DNA of 64,000 bases from Clitopilus passeckerianus. Taxonomy: Eukaryota; Basidiomycota; Agaricomycetes; Agaricales; Entolomataceae. Location: NCBI GenBank assembly GCA_944990035.1, contig CALYLX010000152.1, forward strand, positions 62,001 through 126,000. Direction: 5' to 3'. The notes under the pieces are model-generated. The model searched no databases and had not been told where the DNA came from. It was given only the letters and a program-made list of their open reading frames with translations. The translations under genes were made by a program, and so were the position numbers. Position 1 is the first letter of the stretch. Every line of letters begins with the position of its first letter. This document shows positions 48,727 to 59,602 of this stretch, piece after piece.

Positions 48727-50473
48727 TTGATAGATAATTCGATAGAACTATCCATACCCTTGGAGCTGTCCTCAACGTCGGAAAGCATGGTCGATTCAAC
48801 CTGATGCTACTCGAGGAGAAGGTCACTCGGCGATCCATCGGAGTATTTGGCTTGGTTGGTCATGAGCGTGACTGCGTATGGCAGACATCCAATGGTTTCG
48901 AGGAGTAGGTCAAGATCATCGGTGGGAGCGTGTGCAGCCCGGGGTTCTATGGAGGAATAGATATGCCTGCAGTCTTCAAGAGGCAGGACATCAAGACGTT
49001 CTGCCTGCCATTGAGTTAATGGAGGAAAGTGGGATCGCATGGTGACCAGGATGGAGATGTTTGCAACACCATCCAGGGCCTGGATGATTTCCTTTGTGAA
49101 CCTCTGATCACCCTCTATTGGATGCCAAGGGGTCTCAAAGTTATCAAGGAGGATGACATAGGGATTGGCGCTGTGCTCGAGGGTGGAAATGATGGACTGG
49201 AGAGGGTCTGCCTGGCCAGAGATACCGAGTCGCCTGGCAATGAAGGCTAAAAAGGCACTAGGTGAAGTTAAGCTGATACATGGAATCCACAGCCGATTCT
49301 TTGGTGGGAATTCGGCGTTGATAATTCCATGGTTCATGATGGCCAGAGCGCCGGAAGTCTTGCCCATTCCACCAGGACCGAGAATGCATACACGTGAGTG
49401 GTTCTTGTCACCACTTGCCAGATGCTCGGCGACACGATCGACAACTGCGTCTCTTCCGGAGAAGTTGTCGGGAATGGGGGGTATCTTTGACGAGGAAGAG
49501 AAGGAGTCGCTCTGCGCGCCTGTGCTCTCAAGCATAGCCTGGAGTTTGTCGACAGAGCTTTGAACCCGGTCAATCTTCTCAACGACCACTCGGGTTAATT
49601 AGTAGACCTCTTCCACCTGAGCCTGTATTCTCGAAAGATCCTGTGCCGCATGGATGCCTCTCAGTGTCTGTGGGAGTAACCGGTATCAGTGTCCATCCAG
49701 ACTGGTCCGCGAGCCGGTTCATACCTGAAAACGAGCAACGGTGTCTTGCAAGCAGTCTACGCATTCTTCAATGGTATTGATGTTGGATTTCGGAAGAAGA
49801 GTAGTCAGAACGACGTTCTGCTTGCTGATGGCTTCTAGTCGGATGGTAATCGTTGCAAGGCAGCTAGTAACGCAGCGACTAAGATACACGGAAACCAATA
49901 ATTGTGAGAACTGGACTGACTCCTTCAATTCCTACAATTCGTCCATCAAGCCTTGCGAGGACTCCACCAGCGGATCAGTCTTGGGATCTTTAGCGATCTT
50001 GGCAATCACAAGAAGGTAGCTTGCAACCCAATTCTTGAGTTCTGCAACCTTCTCCTGAACTTCGTTGATGGTCTATTCGTTAAATTAATAACTTTTGGAG
50101 AAGACAGCGAACTTAGTAAGTTCATACCTCGCACGTCGTCAATATAGAAACCCCAATATCAAGCACCTCCTTCACTAACGGCACTCCCACTAAACCAGCT
50201 ACACCCGTGAGGACTTCAAGCGTCCGCTTCGTGGCTTCCATTGCGTATTCCTTCTTGGACGGTACGAGGTCCCGACAGAGTTCATCTTTAGGGACAAAGG
50301 GTATCTCAACGTTTGCAGGGTCCAAGGTGGATACCTCCTGTCGTAGCTCGCTTCAGATTAGCTGCCGCTCTAGACGATTGGAAAAGGGTTCTGCAACTCA
50401 CCTTCGGAGAGGGTTTTGGCACCCGTTTCGCCTTCGGTCTCAGAAAACCGAAACAACCCGAGTCGTGGCCCAT
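48727..50473 (-). pseudogene. NLR-E: 3'-truncated, stop-containing copy of NLR-B
   Basis: Start 50473 gives MGHDSGCFGFLRPKAKRVPK, almost the NLR-B N-terminus. Exons 1-4 and the NB-ARC first half follow, with GPGGMGKTS, VILLDNFETPW and TMRSHFPPL, very close to NLR-B throughout. Three in-frame stops interrupt it: TAG at 49934-49932 and TAA at 49601-49599, both where NLR-B has Gln, and TAG at 48809-48807 where NLR-B has Trp. Homology ends abruptly at ELSI (about 48727), so the second half of NB-ARC and all TPR-like repeats are missing. Clearly non-functional as a full NLR, though a short N-terminal product could be made. Inverted relative to NLR-B and about 30 kb away. Its upstream region keeps the NLR-B leader motif and carries the 36-bp element. 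Confidence 0.85.
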
Positions 50474-50695
50474 GGCTGATTCGTATGTCGAAGATGGGAA
50501 AGTTCCCAAGTGCCCGCGTTACCTCAGTCAGATATATCCCACTGGCATGCCCCTGCCATGTGTTGTCCATTGTCACAGGGTGATAGACGCCCATTTCGTT
50601 GTCTGAACTTGAGAAGCTTCTATAGTTTGGGCGCATCATCATGAAATTGGTACATGAGCTAACTTGGTTGAAGGCATAATTTTAAACAGTTCGAA

Positions 50696-50732
50696 GACGC
50701 CAATTGACTTGCCCTAAACTCACCACGTGATT
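50696..50732 (-). promoter_or_regulatory. Shared 36-bp element, copy 2 (upstream of NLR-E)
   Basis: On the minus strand: AATCACGTG, then GGTGAGTTTAGGGC, AA, GTCAATTGGCGTC. Same order, spacing and orientation as the copies before F-box-3 and F-box-4. Lies 223-259 bases before the NLR-E start codon. Confidence 0.6.
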
Positions 50733-50828
50733 GGATTACGCTGACTTCGAATCGCGAGTACGCGTTTGTAGGAAGAGTGCTGGTCGATTCGATGAGGGCT
50801 CGTTGGAGGTCAATTCAATTCAGCCCAG

Positions 50829-50969
50829 AGTCAAAATAGATGGACGAATATACAATTTAGTCGGCTCTTAGTCAACGGAAAGTCGGAGTCCAGTCATTCC
50901 GTGGTCAGTCCTAGTCAATAAAAGTCGGTATTTAGTCATTCCCTAGTTAGCCTATAGTCATTCGTCAGT
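50829..50969. repeat. Irregular AGTC array
   Basis: Twelve AGTC tetramers in about 140 bases, many as TTAGTCA, CAGTCATTCC or GTGGTCAGTC, with irregular 5-20 base spacing. Chance would give fewer than one. On the other strand these read GACT, often TGACTA or TGACTG. Confidence 0.6.
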
Positions 50970-51159
50970 CATCCCGTGGTCAAACTTCGGTGTATCTGCT
51001 GACTTATTCCTTGTTAAAGTTCGGCCGTGAGCTACAGCTTCTCAACCCCGTCAGCTGAAATTCTTTCAACGCGTTCAGAGCATTTAGCATACTACACTTA
51101 AACCTGCAAATGGAATTGGGTTTTCTCGATATCATACCGATGTAAGCGTAATTACGCCT

Positions 51160-52189
51160 TCAAATCTTATCACCCCCAGCCCACGGCCAAAAGATCGGTA
51201 CCGTCCTCTTGTACTCCTTCCATTCCACATCATCCTTGAACTTTTTGTCCGACTTCTTCTCGAGCGGTGGTACACCGGAGGCCTATCGATCGTTGCAATA
51301 ATTAGTGATAGTTCCAGGGAAATATACTTGGACTCACATGGCGAACAAGGAAATAGGTGAACAGCGGACTAACCGCCGCACCCAACCACACCCCTCTCGG
51401 GAAGTACGGCGTCTGAAGCGCCTTGGTCGAAAGCAACCACATACCCGTCCAGATTCCTACTTCTCCGACATAACTATATGCGAGTCAAATAGATCCTTCT
51501 AAAAGTCAGGCTCGAACTCACTTCGGATGCCGACTAATACCCCACAACCCACTCCTAACAAACTTCTCCTCATGCTCCTTCCTCTCCCTCCCCTCCCTCC
51601 ACTTCGCCTTCTGCCAATCCGCAACAACCTCCCACACCAACCCACCTGCATACAACCCCACCCCCATCCAATCTCTCATCCCCAACCCAGGATGCAACGG
51701 CGCAGGTAAAGTATTCACCAAATATACCGGCAACCCCACAACCGAGATCCACGTCGCCTGCGCCATCCACGCACCCGTAAACTTCACCTTATCCTTCTTA
51801 ATCTCGTCAAACCTCGAGTCCCCACCGGCTTTTATGGCTCGTTGGGCTAGGAAGGTCCCGAGGCGCACGGTCCAGATGCCGAGCATTAAGCTGATGAGGA
51901 TCTGGCGTGGGGCGAAGGTTTGGAGGGAGAGTGGTGGAAGGGAGGTGGTGGTGCGGTGGTAGTATTTTGCTTTGAGGGAGGGGTAGTAGAGGGAAAGGAA
52001 GGTTGTTGAGAGGAAGCCGAGGGCGCCGCCGAGGTCGTAGTATTTGTCGGTTTGGGTAGGGACGAAGAGGAGGGCGAAGACTGGGTAAAGATTAGTGGTT
52101 TGATTTGGAGAGATGACTGGGGAGGACTTACATGATTGCAAAGCATATGCGGATGTTATGCTCGGTAGAAGGCGGGAGAAGACTGCCAT
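51160..52189 (-). CDS. DUF1295 membrane protein (steroid reductase-like fold)
   Basis: Multi-pass ER-type membrane protein of the DUF1295 / 3-oxo-5-alpha-steroid reductase-like superfamily, likely an NAD(P)H-dependent lipid enzyme. Start 52189 (MAVFSRLLPSITSAYALQS), intron near 52135-52082, then FALLFVPTQTDKYYDLGGAL and several hydrophobic helices (ILISLMLGIWTVRLGTFLAQ, TWISVVGLPVYLVNTLPAP). The family motif is GLWGISRHPK, an intron, then YVGEVGIWTGMWLL. The end is WPWAGGDKI with the stop at 51160. About 310 residues, with three or more exons. Substrate unknown. Confidence 0.85.
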
Positions 52190-53244
52190 GGTCGTCGTAT
52201 ATATTATTGTCGTTTTCGGTCGTATGGTGTTCGTAAGGGAAAAGAGAACGAAAGGAAGAGAAGGAGCGAATAGGCAGCTCTAACTTTAAGTACTCCCTTG
52301 AGAATAGATGTAGACGTCATCTCGCAATAGATCGAGAGTTAGACACATCGTCGCGTCCAGTCGTTGACGCGTCTTCTCTACAGACACGTGCACCTTTTCG
52401 CTCTACGTCCATTGGGTCCAATTTCTTCTCGACCTACGGATCTAATGGCAAATTCGACCTTAGACGCCCATAGACGCCTTGAGCACCAGGAACAAAAGTC
52501 AGGAACGAAGGTCAACCTTTCGGTCCGGTGTGACAAACCCAAAACCCTTGTCACACCATCACCCCCATCATCAATTCGCCGTCACACTAACCCACGAAAA
52601 AAGAATTCCCCAAATATTTCGCGAGCCAGGTGTTTTCCAGGTTCTGCCGATTTCCCACACTCTCGACCATCGTCGGTCAACCTATACGTTGCGGCAAACG
52701 AAGCTTTGAGTCACAGGTTCTGACTCGAGACGACATTGCTAGAGTTCTTGCTCGTACAGAGACGAGGCTTGAAAGAAGCGCTGAGAAACGACAGGCTCGC
52801 ATTTGAATTTGGTCAAAGGCTAGGGTCACACCAAAACCTCCGACAACAAACCCAACCCCAACACGACCCGACTCGGAAATAAACAGCAGAAAATAATATA
52901 TCCTGGTACGTGTAGGGGTACCTATTCGGCGATACGACGAATAACCAATTGTTGGGTTCTTGCAGGACTGCACCCGCTTGTGGTTTACCCCACTCGAGTC
53001 TCGAGGACGAAAAAGTGTAAAAGGCTATCTGTGAAGGGATCTTCATCCGGGATCGACGTCGGTGTAACTGTTTGTTGTGTTTGAAGTTCGGAATATCTTC
53101 CACACCAATTGCTGGGACCTGCTCGGCTCGTATCTTCTCATAATACACCTCTGGCATCTCTCGACCTCCCTCCGACGTTCCGATACTGCTGTATCTTGCC
53201 ACCACTATAACCCGAACCTTGAGCTTCAAAGACTAACACTAACC
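52190..53244. other. Intergenic, divergent promoters
   Basis: About 1 kb between the divergent DUF1295 and AT-hook/SANT genes. Overlapping ORFs on both strands show no domain. Serves as 5' region for both genes. Confidence 0.5.
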
Positions 53245-56200
53245 ATGTCAAACCCACAACACTACCAACCCCTCTCGCACGCCCTCCATCCTCTCCCACC
53301 ACCACAATCCCAGCCGCAGGCGTCTGGGTCAACTTCAGCTTCATCCTCCTCAACGTCAACTTTCCAGGTCCAGCTACAGCACCAAAGGCAGAGCAGTTCA
53401 TATGGCACGTCAAGTCATGCACAGCAGACGTATACTGGGAGTTGGAACTACACGGCTGCGGCTGCAGGCGCGAACTCGAACTCTAATCACGGACATGCGG
53501 GTAGGACGGGGACGAGTCGGAATGCGCATACGAATACTTCTATAACCAACCACAATCATAATCAGAACCACAACCGTACACATGCGCATGTGCATGCACA
53601 AGAGGAGGAAGAAGAATCGTCGTCATCTTCGTCGTCATCTTCTTCTGACGAAGGCGAAGCAGATGGGGACGCGTTTGGAGAACGAGATGGAGAAGTGTAT
53701 AGGGAAAGAGATGGGGACGGACTAGAGCACGAGGAAGACGATGATGAAGGGATGGTAGAGGAGCAGTTGGGATTGGGACCTCGGATGGGGAGACATGGGA
53801 GGGAAGAGGAGGATGAGGATGAGGATGTTGACATGGAACCTGTGCACGTACCATCGAATCCGAATTCGCATTCGAATGCACACGACCACGGCCGCGAGCA
53901 GGAGCGGGAACATAATCCAACACCTACTGTGACGCCTTCGAAATCACCAAGACGGCCTGGACGGCCGAGAAAAGTTGTACCTGCGACTTCGGGGTCGAAG
54001 CCTCCTTCAACATCTACCGCTGGTCCTGGTCCAAGTTCATCTTCACAACCGCAGAACCCTACCAACATAACGACAACGACAACCTCCCCCTCCACCAGCA
54101 CCTCCCTACCCGAAGACAGCACCTCTTCCACTCATCCCAACCCAAACCCAAACACCCACCCTAGCACGATAAGCACCAACGACGACGACACCTCAGGCCC
54201 CGGAGGCACGAAGAGAAAACCCGGCCGACCGAGGGGGAGTAAGAATCGGAAACCGAGGGCACCGCCTGCTGCGAAGACGGATGGTGCGACTGGGAGTTCG
54301 ACGGGTGGGTTTTATGCTACAAGTGCTGGAGGGAGTGGGAGTGGGGAGGGGCAAGGGGGAGGAGGGGGGGCAGGGGTGAATGGGGTTGCGAGTGCGAGTG
54401 GGGTGGGAAGTGCGAGTGCAAGTGGAGGAGGAGCTGGGACTGGGACTGGTGGACATGGTGGAGGGACAGCAGCAGGAGCAGCAAATGTACACAACCACCA
54501 ACCACCACTGCACCCAAACGCGAACGTCCCACAACATCCAGACGTGAATGCGCATAATCAACTGTATTACGAGTTCCAATGGAGGGTGTTGAATCTCTGT
54601 GCGGAGTTTTATGGGGCGGCTGAGGAGTTGGTCGTGAGTTGCTCCCTTGCTATATGCGTTTGGGAGAAGAGATGGCTAATGAAAGGTTTGGGTTGGAATA
54701 GAAAGCGACGAATCCGATGGTGATTGCACAGTCTTATTCAATGGGAGAGGGGGTGAAGGTAGACCCGTTGGTTATGTTGGGTGATGCGAAGAGGAGCTGT
54801 GATACTCTCGTGAGTCCATCTATCTAAACTATCTAAACTATCCTAACTATCTCGTTTATTCTAGTTATCCAACCCAACGCGATTAATCACACATCCACCA
54901 CCACCGATATATGCGCCTCCTCCGCGTTTCTATCATGGACCTGTTACCTTGCCTCCACCTGTTGAACTACCAGTACATGTGCAACCAGCCGTGCATGTAC
55001 CACCGCCGCCACCGACGTCGACAGAGGGATTGGCGACTGTTCCTGCTAGTGCACCTACGGCGAAGGAGAAGAGTACGAAGGCGAGGGGGAAGGCTGCAAA
55101 GGCGAAGGAGAAAGACAAGGACAAGGAAAAAGAGAAAGAGAAAGAGAAGGATGGTACACCTGCACCACCACCACAGCAAGACTCACAACAACAACCGGCT
55201 GCGACAGGATCAACACCAGCACCGGCACCTGCATCTACATCTACACCGGCACCATCGACGACCATTGCTCCCTCCGCACTCTCCTTAGCAGCGCAAGCAG
55301 CAGCCGCATCTGCACCTCCGCCGCCTTCGGAAACGACTCCAAGCACAAATCTACACGCTCCTCCCGGAACGTCGACATTCAAAGTTAACCTCACTAACCC
55401 TGGGCCGAGTTCTACATCCACAACGGGAACTACTACGCCTGCACCTACCACTACCGCAACTGCACCAACAACTGCTTCAGGTGCAGGCGGGAGTACGACC
55501 ACGACCACGACATACCCACCAGGCCAATCATACCAATACCAGATCTACCCCTCCTCCGCTCCTCCTCCACCTCCCGTAGCACACTCCACCTCCTCATCGT
55601 CCTCAACCGGTGGCAACCCCTACCCCCATCCACACTCACCCTACCCACCTCCCCCCCCGCACCACCAAGGCGCATACACCTCTCCCGGCTACCCCTACAG
55701 CATCCCCGTCCCCATCTCCTCCATGGGCGTCCCAGTGCCAGGGTATCCTACAACCAGTGGATACCCCACGACGAGTTATTACCAGTACGCGTATCCGGGT
55801 TCGCATGGGGGGTATTACCATCATCCTGGGGGTCATTATCCGCCTCCGCCGCCTGGGGTTGGGGCGTATACGAGTACGGGGCATTATGCACCACCGGGTC
55901 AAGGTGGGTATCCTGAGGGAGCGTATGCTGGGAGTGGTGCACCAGCTGCAGCTGCTACGACGGCGAGTGGAGGTGCTGCTTCAACTCCAGCACCAGCTGC
56001 AGCCACGACCACGACTTCGCCCACAACTACAACATCCGGCACAACCCCTCTCTTCCCCCCAGGCTTCGTCGCCCCCCAAAAACCCATCCCCTCACACCCA
56101 ATCCCCAGCTCCGCACCCGCCCAAGGTCCCTGGACACCCGCCGAGCTCACCCAACTCACCAGCCTCGTCGAGCAATCCAAAACCGTGAAAACCGCAGGGA

Positions 56201-57180
56201 AAAGTAGAACGGCGGAGGCGGTGGAGAAGGGTGGGGAGGGGAGGATACTTCCGGTGGGGGAGGTTGATTGGGATTGGGTGTGTAAGACGTGGGGGCATGG
56301 GAGGACGAGGCATCAGATATTGATTAAAGCGACTAGTTTGGGGTTGAAGGAGAGTTCGGGGAGGGGGGGGAGTGTTGCGGCTTCTACTACTGCTGGCGGT
56401 GCGGGTGCTGCTCCCACGACTGCTGGGACGACGACAACGACACAGGTAACTGAAGCAACGACGGCTCGAGGAAAGAGGAAGAGAGGAGAAGGAGATACGG
56501 GAACCGGAGAGGGAGCGAGTGCAGCCAAACTATCGAGGTCGAGGCCTGGGTCTTCCTCCACCGTGACCTCAGGCCCTTCGACCTCTGCTGCTGCGAGTGT
56601 CAATGCTTCACCCGCAATGGGACATACCTCTACCTCTACTACACCACGAGTTATGCCGCGTCCCATCTCATCTTCTGGAGGTACAGCTACCTCACCGACC
56701 AACACTACAAGCACCCTGACAAACACCAACAAAAGACCCTCCACCTCCACCTCAACCTCAACAACCCCCAAACTCCCACCCACCGCCATATCCTCAAACA
56801 AACCCTGGCCAATGCCCGTAACAGCCTCAGCCACCGTCGACATCGTCGCCTCCCCCATTCTCGGTCGTTCTCCTCAAACTCAAGCCATGTCGGTGCCTAC
56901 ACCCACTTCCATAACACCTCCTGTGACGCAGTTGCCTGTGGTTCCGGGGAGCGGGACGGTGTCGCCTGCTGCTACGATGCGGTCGCCGCCGCCGCCGCCT
57001 CCTGCACCCACAATAGCGGCGGCAGGAGGTGTGGGAGGTGGGACACAGCAGCAGCAACAGCAGCAGAGTGGGTATGGGGAGGGGATTGGGAGTTATTATC
57101 GGAGTCATGCTACGACGGCAGGTGGGACTGGGATGGGGAGTCGGCCGGGGAGTAGTCATGGTGGATGGGGGTCGAAGTGA
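53245..57180 (+). CDS. Very large low-complexity AT-hook / SANT-like nuclear protein
   Basis: About 1,270 residues in three exons: 53245-54633, 54702-54809 and 54865-57180. The start gives MSNPQHYQPLSHALHPLPPP. Two AT-hook-like segments (SPRRPGRPRKV; KRKPGRPRGSKNRKPR) suggest binding in the minor groove of AT-rich DNA. A conserved block crosses the introns (LYYEFQWRVLNLCAEFYGAA, then VKVDPLVMLGDAKRSCDTL). Near the C-terminus is a SANT/Myb-like segment: GPWTPAELTQLTSLVEQSKT ... DWDWVCKTWGHGRTRHQILI. Between these lie long Asp/Glu, Gly/Ser, Thr/Pro, KEKEK and Tyr/Pro/Gly-rich tracts and a short CAG run near 57045. Probably a chromatin-associated regulator. The antisense ORFs over it are products of its repetitive codons. 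Confidence 0.75.
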
Positions 57181-58238
57181 GGAGGGCGAGGAAGACACGA
57201 TGTATTTAAGTCCTAATTATTACACCCATACTGCTAGCCTTGTGGTGGTGGTAGTGTCATGTTTTCGTTCTTGTTACCTATTTGCATTTGTACATTAAGT
57301 CGATTCGCCAGTGAGGGACATTTGTAGTATCTGATAGTGTTATAATTTGCGTTGATTGTATTTACTTTACTTAGATGAGATGTTGGCTAGTGTGTAGGTT
57401 TACAGGATAACTATAAGACTAGGATTAGATTTCTCTGGACTGAGAATAACTTCAATTGACTTCTGATGACCAGATTCGACCAAAACTGACTAGAATGTAA
57501 TTGGACCGCCTTTCACCCGATCAGAGCTAGCATACCCCTGCCCAGGAATTTTAGTTAATGTGTGCTGTATGTATGCGTTGACATAGTTAACTGCCCTGTT
57601 GTCCAACTAGTACCTTCCTCCCGGTCTGCCTCATGAGTGCCCTAGGCCTTTGGGATCGGTTTTCGTGCATTGTTGCCATCTTGCACGGGAATCAGGTGTC
57701 AGACTCCTGAGAGTTGCTTGAATACTAATGCAAGGGATACTCGATAAGCCTGCACCGGAAGGTTTGAGTGACGATTTTGACCAAAAACCCGTTCGCGAAA
57801 TTCCATGAGGAGAGATTCAGGGATCACGTGCCTGTTTAGGGCGGGTCAATTGGCGTCAAATGAAGCAAACTTGGAGGCGAAGACTGTCAATGTTTGCCTT
57901 CTGTTGTCGTCTTCTTCAGGGAGATTGACGCTTCGTGAATGCCAACAAATTCTACGCTTTCTTGCGTGAGCTTCCACGACCATGATCCTCTACTTTGATA
58001 TTTCTTCGACAGCGGCTCCTGCAGCAAATTAATGCGAGTCGGTAAGTTGAGCATGAGGCCCACATGCTGTCCTTCCTAAATGTTATTATCAGCGTACTCA
58101 GCCGACAGACCTTGCAAAATTCTGGCTGAAATGGAGCTTGGGGTTTGTGTGTCCCGCGTAGGTCCAAACCGATATGAGGTAAGTCGCTCATTGCTGTTGA
58201 ACGACAACTTGAACAACCTCGGTGTCAGGACCTCCATC
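57181..58238. other. Intergenic; F-box-4 promoter region
   Basis: The first 640 bases hold nothing I can name. From 57822 to 58238 the sequence is homologous to the F-box-3 upstream region, including the 36-bp element. An open frame continues upstream of the chosen start to 58080 but lies in the promoter homology and is not taken as coding. Confidence 0.5.
57822..57857 (+). promoter_or_regulatory. Shared 36-bp element, copy 3 (upstream of F-box-4)
   Basis: GATCACGTG, then CCT, GTTTAGGGC, GG, GTCAATTGGCGTC. Located 382-417 bases before the F-box-4 ATG, same orientation as the gene, as in the other two copies. Confidence 0.6.
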
Positions 58239-59602
58239 ATGGTCATACTCGACCTCGACTTAGTAGATCACCTCATTGCTTATGCCGAAAGAACTACCCT
58301 TCTCACACTCAGCCAAACATCTCGATATTTCTGCCAGCTCTGTCGAAGAGTCCTGTTCGAAACCGTGATCTTTCATGGACAGGCTGATGACTGTCGAATA
58401 GACCCATTCTTTGATCTTCTCGACCATCCTTTTACGACGGTGGCAACTCCTGTACGAACTATAATATTCAACCAATCGTTCTCAAACCTCTCGTATCGCC
58501 ATAAACAACCCAGGCCAAACACCGCCCATCTGGCCCAGAAGCTCGTCAATATCACCCTTCTGCGATTTCACCGTCTAGCAGCCTATGGTCTCAACATCCC
58601 TCCAACGGATATACTTGACTTCATGGCTCACCTGTCAGCTGATAGGATTGAGGTTGATTCTGCTGTATTTTCACACGTCGGAAGACTCATTCACTTTTGG
58701 AACCATCTCTCGTCGGCCACGAAGCTACTTACACTCTACAAGACAACAACACTGCTTCTCCACCCCAGACTTGCTCCGGACAGTAACGTCAGGGTTCGGG
58801 GCGACAGTAATCCGGTGCATCGTCGTTGCATTCAGGATGCCAGTTTTCGGATTGACGTGATCGACAATACTTCGTTGACCAGTCTTCATAGAGCTGGGGT
58901 GCTCGTGGGCGGAGAGCCTATTCCCGTAGACAAGTTTTATCTTCATTTCTGGAGCTCAAATGATGGAGAAGATGAACTTCTTTCCATCACGTCCGATTTT
59001 CTTCGTTGTTCGGGACCTACCATCCGTCATCTAGTGGTTAATCTCTGCGACAGCTTCCCAGAGTCCGACTCTAGTAAGTTCAGCATTTACATTTTCAGCT
59101 CTCCTCACAGCGTTGACTATACTCCACGGATCTCATGGAGTACTACACACGGATCGACTTCTCCCACTGCACAAACCTTACCACAGTGTCCGTTGGGATC
59201 ATTGAATTGGCTGAAGATCACACGTCGATCTTCGAGGAAACCATGTGGACGACCCTTTCATCTTTGCCCAACCCATCCATCATCCAATGCGTCAAAGTCA
59301 TTTTTGGCTTTACTGGTAAGAAAGAAAGGCAGGCAGAGATTACAGATGTATCTTCGTGGCGCAGTCTGATTACGAAGTTGAAGACTGCATTCCCTCCTGC
59401 CCCCTGCTTCCGGATCTGTATAGGATCGTTCAGCACGGATAAAGCGACTTTGGAATACCTCTTCCAACGGTCCCAGGTATGGGGAAAGCTGCAATGTGAA
59501 TTCAAAGACGTAGAACTTGTTTTCACCCTCATAAACTGGATCCCTTCGTCTCAGCATCATGTAAGGCTCTCCAACAAGTCTTACTCTCTTCCAAAGGATT
59601 GA
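58239..59602 (+). pseudogene. F-box-4: paralogue with a lost splice acceptor
   Basis: Start 58239 (MVILDLDLVDHLIAYAERTT), chosen because it matches F-box-3. Exon 1 (58239-59073) is full length and ends at a good GTAAGT donor. The second exon, MEYYTRIDFSHCTNLTTVSV to INWIPSSQHHVRLSNKSYSL (stop at 59602), is also well preserved. But the intron that should end just before ATCTCATGG at 59130 ends in GG, not AG, where F-box-3 has CTCAG. Nearby AG sites (59110 and upstream) give a wrong frame or a stop. Unspliced, the frame reads into an unrelated 90-residue tail that ends at 59369. So the usual protein probably cannot be made, unless a rare splice is used. Called pseudogene with that reservation. 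Confidence 0.6.

Larger units (their letters stand above)
50474..51159. other. NLR-E upstream region
   Basis: About 690 bases between the NLR-E start and the DUF1295 gene stop. It contains the 36-bp element (50696-50732) and, further up, an array of AGTC motifs (50829-50969). No gene is supported. Confidence 0.5.

Noticed and set aside
54933..55508. Long antisense ORFs over the AT-hook/SANT-like gene (also 53562-54131 and 56313-56858)
   Set aside because: They are mirror images of the Thr/Pro/Gly/Asp-rich codon repeats on the plus strand and have no motifs or splice logic of their own.
58080..58238. Upstream extension of F-box-4 to an earlier in-frame start
   Set aside because: This stretch is homologous to the non-coding region before F-box-3, and the start at 58239 matches the paralogue.
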